A DNA stretch of 64,000 bases from positions 1 through 64,000 of the forward strand of contig BLLW01000001.1 in the NCBI GenBank assembly GCA_011959285.1, written 5' to 3'. Source of the DNA: Lachnospiraceae bacterium (GTDB lineage: Bacteria > Bacillota > Clostridia > Lachnospirales > Lachnospiraceae). A model generated the notes under the pieces. The model was not told where the DNA came from. It did no database searches and saw nothing but the letters and a program-made list of their open reading frames with translations. Both the position numbers and the translations under genes were made by a program. Positions 47,534 through 55,527 of the stretch are shown here, piece by piece (the first letter of the stretch is position 1; each line of letters starts with the position of its first letter).

Positions 47534-48505
47534 ATGAAAAAGATAAGTATTTTAGTTCCTTGTTTTAATGAAGTAGAAAATGTTGCACTTATGTGCAGTT
47601 CCCTGCTCAACGTAATCGGTGAGACGCTTTCACAGTATGATTATGAAATTGTATTTATCGATAACTGTTCGACGGATGGCACCAGAGAGATTATAGAAGG
47701 GCTATGCGCTGAGAATCGTAAGGTCAAGGCAATTTTTAACGTGACCAATTTCGGACAGTTTAATTCACCCTTTTATGGAATGTGCCAAGTCACAGGAGAC
47801 TGTGTGATTACTTTGTGCTGTGATTTTCAGGATCCAATAGAATTAATTCCTAGATTCGTAGAGGAGTGGGAGAAGGGATACAAGATTGTAAGCGGGATCA
47901 AAACTTCAAGCAGAGAAAACCGTGTGATTTATTTCTTGCGCAGTATGTATTATAAAGTGATCAAAAATATGTCTACCGTTAAGATGATTGAGCATTTCAC
48001 CGGGTTTGGGCTGTATGACAGGACTTTTATAGAATTGATACGTCAGTTGGATGATCCTGTTCCCTTTTTGCGCGGCATTGTGGCGGAATATGGATTTAAA
48101 CGTAAGGATATCGAGTACGAACAGGCGAAGCGGCGTGCGGGAAAGACACATAATAACTTTTATACTTTGTATGATGCCGCCATGCTGAGCATTACATCCT
48201 ATACGAAGGTAGGGCTTCGACTTGCTACCTTTTTAGGATTTATCGGATCGGCAGTCAGCCTTGGCATTGCAGTTATTTATTTGATTATGAAGTTGGTTAA
48301 CTGGTATCATTTTCAGGCAGGCTATGCACCGATGATCATTGGTATGTTCGTGCTGGGATCTATACAATTGTTTTTTATAGGATTACTGGGAGAATATATT
48401 CTTAATATCAATACCAGGGTGATACACAGACCGCTTGTGGTGGAAGAAAAAAGAATTAATTTTGACGAACCGAATCAGACTGAGAAGGAAAAGAATACGG
48501 TATGA
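47534..48505 (+). CDS. GtrB-like polyprenyl-phosphate glycosyltransferase (GT2)
   Basis: A 323-residue DPM1/GtrB-type enzyme: ISILVPCFNEVENVALMC, VFIDNCSTDGT, NVTNFGQFNSPFYGM, CDFQDPIELIPRFVEEWEKG, then two C-terminal membrane hairpin helices (about 233-257 and 270-295). The family makes undecaprenyl-phosphate sugar from a nucleotide sugar, the donor for GT-C enzymes. Four GT-C-like proteins are encoded in the window, two of them just upstream, and this is the only donor synthase of the kind seen. It overlaps the fusion gene by ATGA. The ribosome site is weak. Confidence 0.9.
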   Translation: MKKISILVPCFNEVENVALMCSSLLNVIGETLSQYDYEIVFIDNCSTDGTREIIEGLCAENRKVKAIFNVTNFGQFNSPFYGMCQVTGDCVITLCCDFQDPIELIPRFVEEWEKGYKIVSGIKTSSRENRVIYFLRSMYYKVIKNMSTVKMIEHFTGFGLYDRTFIELIRQLDDPVPFLRGIVAEYGFKRKDIEYEQAKRRAGKTHNNFYTLYDAAMLSITSYTKVGLRLATFLGFIGSAVSLGIAVIYLIMKLVNWYHFQAGYAPMIIGMFVLGSIQLFFIGLLGEYILNINTRVIHRPLVVEEKRINFDEPNQTEKEKNTV

Positions 48506-49848
48506 AAAAAGTAATAACATATGGTTCTTTTGATTTGTTTCATGAAGGGCATTACAACATTTTAAAAAGGGCAAAGCAGCTGGGCGATTATCTGATTGTG
48601 GGAATTACCACAGAGCAGTATGATGAGTCCAGGGGAAAATTAAATATCATAGATTCCTTAGACGAAAGAATTGAGAATGTCAAAAAGACAGGGCTTGTGG
48701 ATAAGGTTATTGTGGAGGATCATATCGGTCAGAAAGTTGAGGACATCCAGAAGTATGAGGTAGATGTGTTCACAGTCGGCTCGGACTGGGTGGGGGCATT
48801 TGATTACCTAAAGGATTACTGTGAAGTAGTGTATTTGGAGCGGACCAAAAATGTATCTTCCACCATGCTGCGCACGAAACAATACCCGATTATCAGAATC
48901 GGGGTAATTGGAACTGGGAGAATAGCAGAGCGGTTTGTGCCGGAGGCAAAGTATGTCAGTGGAGTGATTGTCAATAGCGTATTTAATCCCCATATAGAAA
49001 GCGCAAAAAAATTCGCTGAAAAATTCCAGCTGGATGTAGCTTGGGATGATATGGAGGGATTTCTTGAAAGTGTGGATGCGGTATATATAGCGTCTCCTCA
49101 TGAGACCCATTACGAATATGCAAAAACAGCGCTTATGCATCAAAAACATGTGCTGTGTGAAAAGCCGATGGCATTTCAGAAAGCGCAGGCAGAGGAATTG
49201 TTCGAGTTGGCGAGACGGAACGGATGCACTCTGCTTGAGGCGATCAAGACGGCATATTGCCCTGGGTTTACACAGCTCATCGGGGTTGCAAGAAGCGGGG
49301 CAATCGGACAGATTCGGGATGTGGAGGCATGCTTTACCAGACTGACCCCCGACTATCTGCGGGAGATGACCGATGCGGAATATGGAGGCGGCTTTACTGA
49401 GTTTGGGAGCCATACGCTGCTTCCAATCCTGAAGCTGATGGGCACGGATTACGAAGAAGTACGGTTTGACAGTATTTTGGCTGAAAACGGGATAGATTTT
49501 TATACCAAGGCATCTTTCCGGTACAAGAACGGGCTTGCGCTGTCTAAAAGCGGCGTGGGTGTGAAGTCGGAGGGACATTTGGTTGTGGCAGGAACAAAGG
49601 GGTATATTCTTGCAAAATCTCCCTGGTGGCTGACTCAGTCCTTTGAAGTGCGGTATGAGGACCCTAATAAGGTGGACAAGTATTTTACGAAATTTTTGGG
49701 GCAGGGACTTAGGTATGAAATCAGTGACTTTGCCTATATAATCAGCGGGCATGAAGGGCGTTCCTATAAGTTTACGGAGGAAGAGTCGATTGCTATGGCT
49801 GGGATTATGGAGAAGTTTATGGAAGAGAGGGTAAGAAAGAGAGGGTAA
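48502..49848 (+). CDS. Cytidylyltransferase-Gfo/Idh/MocA oxidoreductase fusion
   Basis: A 448-residue bifunctional protein. Residues 1 to about 128 are a TagD/GCT-type nucleotidyltransferase: TYGSFDLFHEGHYNILKRAK with the HxGH site (14-17) and the RTKNVSSTMLRT tail motif. From about 131 comes a Gfo/Idh/MocA oxidoreductase: IRIGVIGTGRIAERF for NAD(P), ASPHETHYEYAKTAL and LCEKPMAF with the conserved Glu-Lys-Pro. A plausible role is to make a CDP-linked polyol or sugar phosphate for the glycan, with the oxidoreductase forming the alcohol. The product is inference. Last gene of the uninterrupted glycan run. Confidence 0.92.
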   Translation: MKKVITYGSFDLFHEGHYNILKRAKQLGDYLIVGITTEQYDESRGKLNIIDSLDERIENVKKTGLVDKVIVEDHIGQKVEDIQKYEVDVFTVGSDWVGAFDYLKDYCEVVYLERTKNVSSTMLRTKQYPIIRIGVIGTGRIAERFVPEAKYVSGVIVNSVFNPHIESAKKFAEKFQLDVAWDDMEGFLESVDAVYIASPHETHYEYAKTALMHQKHVLCEKPMAFQKAQAEELFELARRNGCTLLEAIKTAYCPGFTQLIGVARSGAIGQIRDVEACFTRLTPDYLREMTDAEYGGGFTEFGSHTLLPILKLMGTDYEEVRFDSILAENGIDFYTKASFRYKNGLALSKSGVGVKSEGHLVVAGTKGYILAKSPWWLTQSFEVRYEDPNKVDKYFTKFLGQGLRYEISDFAYIISGHEGRSYKFTEEESIAMAGIMEKFMEERVRKRG

Positions 49849-49908
49849 TCAGCAGTTCGAGGCAAAAATCCTGATTTGTAAGAAAGAATGTGGTTTATGC
49901 TTGGATTG

Positions 49909-49917
49909 TGTTATAAT
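49909..49917 (+). promoter_or_regulatory. Extended -10 promoter element before the zinc-ribbon gene
   Basis: TGT-TATAAT (49909-49917) is an extended -10 element without a clear -35 box. It lies 25 bases upstream of the chosen start of the zinc-ribbon gene, so the longer reading from 49888 would begin upstream of the transcript. Confidence 0.45.
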
Positions 49918-49941
49918 GGTCATACTATGAATAGGATGTAT

Positions 49942-50256
49942 ATGAATGAAGGGAATGGGGCAGCTATGATTATTATTAGCAAATCACCTGGCACATGCGG
50001 ATTTTGCGGTGCAGATTTGGAAGTGGAGTGGGATTTGGATTTAATAGACTTTTACGAAAAAGACGGAGGAGTGTGCAATATCTATCAAAGCGAGGTGGAT
50101 ACTATCTGCCCGAAATGTGAGAATCGAATATTGGCGAAGCTGCGGGCAATCGAATATCCGGAGGGTGTTTTAGAAGATAGCAGCGTAAGGATAATGGGCG
50201 ATGAATCCAGAAAGAGTTCTATTGAAAAGCCACAGATAGATTTCTTTGATTTGTAA
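49942..50256 (+). CDS. Small zinc-ribbon-like protein
   Basis: About 104 residues. CGFCGAD and, about 45 residues later, CPKCEN give two CxxC pairs, a zinc-ribbon pattern, around an acidic centre. The frame is open from ATG 49888, but an extended -10 element lies at 49909-49917; ATG 49942 has TAGGA five bases upstream, and ATG 49966 is another option. Not recognised as a named family. The next gene, an ATPase, follows after 52 bases and may be cotranscribed. Confidence 0.6.
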   Translation: MNEGNGAAMIIISKSPGTCGFCGADLEVEWDLDLIDFYEKDGGVCNIYQSEVDTICPKCENRILAKLRAIEYPEGVLEDSSVRIMGDESRKSSIEKPQIDFFDL

Positions 50257-50308
50257 GGGACGGTTGGTGCAACAACATAAATATGATTTGTGATATGCAG
50301 GGGTATCT

Positions 50309-51538
50309 ATGAGAATAAAAATAAAGAATTGGGGACCAGTAAGAGAATTTGAATATGATTTATCAAAATCGGTTATTGTTACGTATGGCGATAATAATAT
50401 TGGAAAGTCATATGCCATGCAGGTGGTTTATTTGTTACTGAAACACTTGGTGGCTTATGCAAGAAGAACTGCCAGATTTTCAAGCAGTTCTTATTATTTT
50501 CTAAAAGATGTTGAAAAAGGACAGGCGTTGGAAGTTCAGATGGTTGTCAATTTTGCTATGAATAAAGAGATACAGATAGAAGATATCAGCGAAAAGCTGG
50601 AGGATATTTGCGCAGGAAAGCTCATGCAGAGACTCCTTCCGGAAATGATTGACTCTTTAAGCAATACATTTGGAACCTATGAGACGATGGTTGAGCAAGA
50701 TCCGACCATAGAAGTAACGATAGATAACAAGCTTAAATGCATGTTGTTGTTCCGTCAGGAAAAGATAGAGCTGCAGTTAGACAGAAAGCCTACCAGACTG
50801 CGAAAATCATTATCGGAGTTTCATAAGTCAAGAAATGGAAAAGAGCAGCTGGATATCTATGTGTATCAAAATCATGTTAATGTACCTGTTGAACTGGTGG
50901 TTCAGGAGATTGCCAGTATGCAGAGGGAATTTAGTATTGAAATATTGCGATGGGTAAAAAATGTGTATTTTCTTCCAGCTTCGCGGTCAGGAATTTACGC
51001 GGGCATGAGTTCCTTTGGACCTATATTGGCACAGCTTTCCCAAAACAGACCTTACATTAAGGGAACGATTCAGATTCCAAGTATTTCAGAGCCCATTTCC
51101 GATTATTATATGATGTTGTCGGAAATTCGAGGAGATATGCAAGGACATTTCCCGGAGTATGCGGAGGAGATTGAAAAGAAGTTTGTCCTGTACATATTAG
51201 AATTGCGCGGCGTAAAGCGGACATGCAGTTCAAAAGAAATTCAGGGAAAGTTTGAAACCGTAATCAATCGGTTTATGCAGGAAGAATTTGGGCATATTTT
51301 TTTAAAAGATAGTTTTAAATATAAAGAGGTGTTCTTGTATTTGGTCACGACTTCCTATCAAAGGGCAGTTCAACTTGGAAAATTTGAAGAATATCAGGCA
51401 CTGCGTGCAAGGCTCAATGCAAAGGATTCGCTGGCAAATGACAGTACCCTGACCACAAAGCCGTACAAGTTCAGGGGAAAATACTATTTTATCCGAAGGG
51501 AAGTACCGCCCAATCCGCTCATACGTGCAATTCATTAA
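50309..51538 (+). CDS. AAA-family ATPase (AAA_15/OLD-like), apparently lacking Walker B half
   Basis: A 409-residue protein. The N-terminus (IKIKNWGPVREFEYDL, YGDNNIGKSYAMQVVYLLL) is an SMC/OLD-type ATPase start with Walker A GDNNIGKS at about 29-36. The middle has FLPASRSGIYAGMSSFGPIL, a common block of AAA_15-type ATPases. Full proteins then show an SSG signature and a Walker B IEEPE block; I see neither here. The C-terminal 90 residues are unlike that fold. So the gene is truncated, recombined, or a deliberately short variant. Such ATPases are often in defence systems, but no partner nuclease is recognised. Confidence 0.7.
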   Translation: MRIKIKNWGPVREFEYDLSKSVIVTYGDNNIGKSYAMQVVYLLLKHLVAYARRTARFSSSSYYFLKDVEKGQALEVQMVVNFAMNKEIQIEDISEKLEDICAGKLMQRLLPEMIDSLSNTFGTYETMVEQDPTIEVTIDNKLKCMLLFRQEKIELQLDRKPTRLRKSLSEFHKSRNGKEQLDIYVYQNHVNVPVELVVQEIASMQREFSIEILRWVKNVYFLPASRSGIYAGMSSFGPILAQLSQNRPYIKGTIQIPSISEPISDYYMMLSEIRGDMQGHFPEYAEEIEKKFVLYILELRGVKRTCSSKEIQGKFETVINRFMQEEFGHIFLKDSFKYKEVFLYLVTTSYQRAVQLGKFEEYQALRARLNAKDSLANDSTLTTKPYKFRGKYYFIRREVPPNPLIRAIH

Positions 51539-51608
51539 TAAATGTACATTTAAATGAGAAGCTGTGCGGAAGATAATATGCTTAAGAGGTAAAAAAAGGA
51601 AAAGTTAC

Positions 51609-52967
51609 ATGTTACGGACATTTTTGCAGAATATACGAAATACTATCTTAAAAAGACAAAATGAAGTGGTGCATTTCAAATTTGAATTAGGCACGTCTTT
51701 TCATCCTGAAACAGGTTTTTTTGAAAAGGAACATCCGGAATGTATGGCAGACTTTCGTTTTTATCAGGTAAGTCGGGGGGATCGGGTGATATGCCGTAAT
51801 TCGGCATATCGATACGGAATTGCGTCATTTGGCGCAGAAATAGAGGAACGCCTGATTTACACTTACTGTTATCAAGAGGAAGAGAATTGGTCTGCTTATC
51901 TGGGAGACTTTGAACCGGACTGCCTGAAAAGCGGAAACAGTGCAGTTTTGCAGGACGGATGGATTCGCATTGCTGTAAAGCGTGTAGATGGTGCGGCGCT
52001 TACTTGTGAAGATATCAATGCTGTCACGGAAGGGATGGCGTTGATTCGTAGAAGGCAAACCTATAAGGAAAAAGATTATTTCAAGCAGGAAATAGAACAG
52101 ACCATACAGGCGGTAAATGAAAAACGGGAGCAGGACAGTCTTGTCTTTGGATTGATGGCGGATTCCCATTATGTGATAAACGGTGGATGGGAGGACAGTA
52201 TTGCGAATCTTCAGGCGGTTAACAGAAAAGCGCCTTTTGACGCCATGATTCATTTAGGAGATTTGACAGATGGCATGGTGCCGTTGGCCATAACGAGAGA
52301 ATATGCGGTAAAAGTGATGGAAGATTTGCACAGCTTAAAGGTTCCGGTGTATTTGACGCTTGGAAATCATGATTCTAACTATTTTCGCAGCAACCCCGAA
52401 TGGCTGAATGAAAAGGAGCAGAGTTTTCTCTATTTGGGCAAAGAAGAACCGTGGTATTATGTGGATTTTGAAAAGCAAAAACTGAGGTGTCTCTTTTTAC
52501 ATTCCTTTAATCACAGGGAAAAGATCAGATATGGATTTTCTATGGAGGAAGTGGAATGGGTGAAACAGGTGTTGGCACAGACGCCGGATGCGTATCGTGT
52601 TTTGGTCTTTGCGCATGTGCCGCTGCTTCCGGAGATGCACTTCTGGACAAAGGAAATCAGGAACAGTAAGGAGATGCTGGAGGCGCTGGAGGAATATGTG
52701 CAGCAGGGAGGAAAAATTTTAGCATATATTCATGGACACAATCATGCCGATCAGATTTATTATGGAAAGAGGTTTCCCATCGTATCGATTGGCTGTGCCA
52801 AGTGTGAGGATTTCAAGGATAAGAAACCGGAAGGGGCGGTGACTTATGACCGGAAGATGAAGACCTTGACACAGGAACTTTGGGATGTGATGATCGTAAA
52901 TGGGAAGAAGGATGAAATTGAATTTATCCGGTTTGGGGCAGGAGAGGACAGAAGGATCCTCTGTTAA
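51609..52967 (+). CDS. Calcineurin-like metallophosphoesterase with unknown N-terminal domain
   Basis: A 452-residue protein. The first about 175 residues form a domain I do not recognise. The rest is a metallophosphoesterase with all metal motifs: LMADSH (Asp185, His187), HLGDLTDG (Asp218), LGNHDS (Asn253, His254), FAHVPLL and IHGHNHADQ. It could cleave phosphodiesters of a surface polymer or a nucleotide signal. A GTG at 51564 opens the frame further, but ATG 51609 has AAAGGA eight bases upstream. No signal peptide seen. It ends 27 bases from the convergent NTPase gene. Confidence 0.85.
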   Translation: MLRTFLQNIRNTILKRQNEVVHFKFELGTSFHPETGFFEKEHPECMADFRFYQVSRGDRVICRNSAYRYGIASFGAEIEERLIYTYCYQEEENWSAYLGDFEPDCLKSGNSAVLQDGWIRIAVKRVDGAALTCEDINAVTEGMALIRRRQTYKEKDYFKQEIEQTIQAVNEKREQDSLVFGLMADSHYVINGGWEDSIANLQAVNRKAPFDAMIHLGDLTDGMVPLAITREYAVKVMEDLHSLKVPVYLTLGNHDSNYFRSNPEWLNEKEQSFLYLGKEEPWYYVDFEKQKLRCLFLHSFNHREKIRYGFSMEEVEWVKQVLAQTPDAYRVLVFAHVPLLPEMHFWTKEIRNSKEMLEALEEYVQQGGKILAYIHGHNHADQIYYGKRFPIVSIGCAKCEDFKDKKPEGAVTYDRKMKTLTQELWDVMIVNGKKDEIEFIRFGAGEDRRILC

Positions 52968-52994
52968 ATCACCCAAACCAGCACAATAAAGGTT

Positions 52995-54941
52995 TCATAT
53001 GGTATTGAGTATTAGATCGGACTCTGCGAGCAGCTGTTCCACTTCGCCCTTGAGAAGCGATGTATCTGGGTTGTATATATTTCCTGAGTACTCGATGGAC
53101 CTACACAAACCTTGATAAAGCTTTTCACATAGGATTTCGCTTCCAAAATAAAGATGATACAGTCCAAGTGTGCTTTTGTCTTTTGCATACAACAGATATT
53201 TTTGCTCTTCTGCAATCAATTCTTTTAGAAGAATTAGTAAATCACAGAAAATGGCGAGCTGCTGTCCTTTCTGCATTAACTCATAGCTGGACTGAGCGCT
53301 ATATTCGCTTTCCATGGTCCTATAGTACTCTTCTCTGCATAGTTCAAAATAAACACTGTCACAGCTGAGCATATTGGAGATTTCATATCCTTTTGGCGAT
53401 AAATATAATTTGGATTGCATGTTGATCTCGGTATCTTCATCGGAGACTTCTGTTTTTTCAGTATCGTTAATGCTCTTTCTTAAAAGTTTCTCCCTGTAAA
53501 AATATTCTATCATTTTTTGCACATCTTCTTTTAAATCAGGGTAATCAGGAAACACGTCTAAGAAAAATTCTATTATTTCATCACCTGTTTTGTATTCTCT
53601 ACCATAGGAACAATTTCTGTAATCTTCTTTTAGAAAGCAGTTTAATAGACATAAATTGAGAATGGCATAGTTCTTATCCGGTGTATTTAACAAAATATTG
53701 GGGACAAGATATTGCCCACGCATGGCATATACGTAATATTGTTCGCAGGCAAGAGCCCTTAATACGGTAATGTTATTAAATATATAATCATTTTCATTGA
53801 TGGTAAATTCGGCAGTTTTATCTGCATTTTTTTGTATCCAGATTCGGTTTGACAGAATGAGAGAATAAAATTTCAAAGCATCCCGGGAATTCAGCAGGCT
53901 TATGTTTTTGATTAGATTTCTGTATTTTCCGTTAAACTTTCCGCTGAGGATAAGCAGGACTTTGGTTGCAGTATCCCAGGACTCTTTATTTTCAATCGTT
54001 ATTTCTTTGGAATAATATAGAATTTTTTTGCTGAATAATTGGTGTAAATCTACCATATCCTCTTTGATAATTTCTCTTGTAACATAATATGCCTTGAAAT
54101 CATTCTCGGAATTTAGAATTCTGTTCGTGTGCGGACGGATAGAAATGAGCATATTAATAATATATTTTTTCTCGGAATTTGTTTCAGATACATTTCGCAT
54201 GCATTCATAAAATCGTACATATTGCATAATCAGGCTTTTTTGGGCGTGGTAGGGCAATGGCTCGATGTCATCTAAAATCACAATGAGTTTATGGTATCGG
54301 CAGTCGATCCTTCCTAAATAATATTTTAGTTTGGTTACCATAAAAGTGAAGCGTTCTCTTTCGTATGCATAGCTTAATTTCAGGCTTTCTAATTCGGAGG
54401 GCGAAGAGCCGATAGATCTGTTGTAGGGAACATGTTCCAAAATTTTGGGATTAGTATCATTTATATAGTCAAAAAAGCTGTGCTGCCCGTTGGAGGAGTT
54501 GAACCATGCCGCCAGCGCAGGGAATTTTTTTTCAAGGAAAGAGCAGACGGAACTTATTCTGATGGTAAAATCTTCAACGATTTCTTTGTCGTCCAGTATT
54601 TTACCATTGCATGACATTGGGAAAATAATGGCGTTTTGTTCTCTGGATTCAGAAATGGCGGAATTGCTGAAGTTAAAAAAATTCCTTAGGACAGTACTTT
54701 TCCCAATGCCGGCATAACCGATTAAAAGAGATAAAGAATCGCTTTCGTCGTCATAGATATCCTGTAGTTTGCTCTCTGTATCTTCATCCGGAACATACAG
54801 CTGCTTTTCTTCTTCTGAGCCGGGTCTGATATCGCTGCTGGAAATTAATTTGTTAATCTGCAACCGGTATCTGCGATATATGTCGCTTTTAGGGCTGGTC
54901 ATATTTTTGAAGGGAGATATTTGTGATATTTTTTTCTTCAT
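52995..54941 (-). CDS. P-loop NTPase of unknown function
   Basis: A 648-residue protein with Walker A GYAGIGKST (75-83), Walker B LIVILDDIE (219-227) and a possible arginine sensor in ISIRPHTNR (about Arg269). This resembles STAND/KAP-like AAA+ ATPases. The C-terminal half is helical, with a likely winged-helix segment (YLSPKGYEISNML) and no recognised effector domain. It is the last gene of a minus-strand operon with two small proteins and a YARHG membrane protein. The order regulator, membrane protein, small proteins, NTPase suggests one system, perhaps stress- or phage-related; no function can be assigned. Confidence 0.75.
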   Translation of the reverse strand: MKKKISQISPFKNMTSPKSDIYRRYRLQINKLISSSDIRPGSEEEKQLYVPDEDTESKLQDIYDDESDSLSLLIGYAGIGKSTVLRNFFNFSNSAISESREQNAIIFPMSCNGKILDDKEIVEDFTIRISSVCSFLEKKFPALAAWFNSSNGQHSFFDYINDTNPKILEHVPYNRSIGSSPSELESLKLSYAYERERFTFMVTKLKYYLGRIDCRYHKLIVILDDIEPLPYHAQKSLIMQYVRFYECMRNVSETNSEKKYIINMLISIRPHTNRILNSENDFKAYYVTREIIKEDMVDLHQLFSKKILYYSKEITIENKESWDTATKVLLILSGKFNGKYRNLIKNISLLNSRDALKFYSLILSNRIWIQKNADKTAEFTINENDYIFNNITVLRALACEQYYVYAMRGQYLVPNILLNTPDKNYAILNLCLLNCFLKEDYRNCSYGREYKTGDEIIEFFLDVFPDYPDLKEDVQKMIEYFYREKLLRKSINDTEKTEVSDEDTEINMQSKLYLSPKGYEISNMLSCDSVYFELCREEYYRTMESEYSAQSSYELMQKGQQLAIFCDLLILLKELIAEEQKYLLYAKDKSTLGLYHLYFGSEILCEKLYQGLCRSIEYSGNIYNPDTSLLKGEVEQLLAESDLILNTI

Positions 54942-54953
54942 AGTACGCCTCCT

Positions 54954-55244
54954 TCAGCCTGCAAAGGCAATCATGAATAAGCGGAACATTTCGTCTGTGA
55001 GTTTATCGTTGTTTGCAAGCTCAAAGACGATTTTCAATATTTTCATGCGTTCTTTGTGTTTGAGCCGCATTGCCTCACGTTGAGCTGCGATGAGCAGGCA
55101 CCTGTCACTCGGTCTGTGAATCAAATTTCTGATTATGGAAGACAGAGAAGGGGCGTAGGGCTGGATAACTTCAAAAATTTCGGCTGTATCATTGCTCAAT
55201 TCACTTAAACTCGTATTCGTATTCATATCCATATCCATATTCAT
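54954..55244 (-). CDS. Small helical protein B, overlapping its paralogue
   Basis: A 96-residue protein with a perfect AAGGAGG nine bases before its ATG (55244), so it is well expressed by signal. Its N-terminus, MNMDMDMNTNT, comes from the hexanucleotide repeat that encodes the end of the upstream gene in another frame. The C-terminal half (LKHKERMKILKIVFELANND) resembles the matching part of protein A (KHEKAALMKTAVALARTDKL), so the two look like diverged paralogues. The next gene, the NTPase, begins 12 bases later. Function unknown. Confidence 0.65.
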   Translation of the reverse strand: MNMDMDMNTNTSLSELSNDTAEIFEVIQPYAPSLSSIIRNLIHRPSDRCLLIAAQREAMRLKHKERMKILKIVFELANNDKLTDEMFRLFMIAFAG

Positions 55245-55491
55245 ATTCTGAAACCTCCTTTAATGTTTGTAAGATTGCTTCGGTGTTAGATGCATTCAGT
55301 TTATCTGTGCGTGCCAGTGCAACTGCTGTTTTCATCAGTGCAGCTTTTTCATGTTTACGGTATATATACTGCAAATAAATGATACTGTCTTGCTGATTTT
55401 GAATGTTTATATTTCTTTTCATATAGGAGAGAATTTCTTTTAATGCGATTTCTCCTATTTTAATTCCTGCCATCATTTCCAACTCGGTCAT
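55201..55491 (-). CDS. Small helical protein A with Glu-Tyr/Gly-Tyr repeat tail
   Basis: A 96-residue protein with AGGAGA eight bases before its start. The body is predicted helical; the last 15 residues are EYEYGYGYEYEYEFK, encoded by a hexanucleotide repeat. The final 44 bases overlap the start of protein B in another frame. Body similarity to protein B suggests a tandem paralogue pair. Function unknown; the pair may form a complex with the NTPase. Confidence 0.65.
   Translation of the reverse strand: MTELEMMAGIKIGEIALKEILSYMKRNINIQNQQDSIIYLQYIYRKHEKAALMKTAVALARTDKLNASNTEAILQTLKEVSEYEYGYGYEYEYEFK
55213..55248 (-). repeat. Six-unit hexanucleotide repeat read in two frames
   Basis: On the minus strand the units are GAATAT twice, GGATAT twice and GAATAC twice, 36 bases without interruption. 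In one frame they encode Glu-Tyr and Gly-Tyr pairs at the end of protein A; in another they encode Met-Asn, Met-Asp and Thr-Asn at the start of protein B. Gain or loss of one unit keeps both frames, so length can change without frameshift. Confidence 0.9.
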
Positions 55492-55527
55492 GTTGTTTCT
55501 CTCCTGATTAAGTAAAGTTGCTGTGTG

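Noticed and set aside
48808-49752. A 314-codon minus-strand open frame opposite the cytidylyltransferase-oxidoreductase fusion
   Set aside because: It lies wholly inside a gene with clear motifs in both halves; its translation is rich in Cys, His and Arg without known blocks, as expected for a shadow frame.
52968-52994. Bidirectional terminator between the convergent phosphoesterase and NTPase genes
   Set aside because: Only a weak AAACC/GGTTT pairing is present without T tracts; the gap is 27 bases.
55213-55248. CRISPR-like repeat
   Set aside because: Units are only six bases, contiguous and coding in two frames, without spacers.
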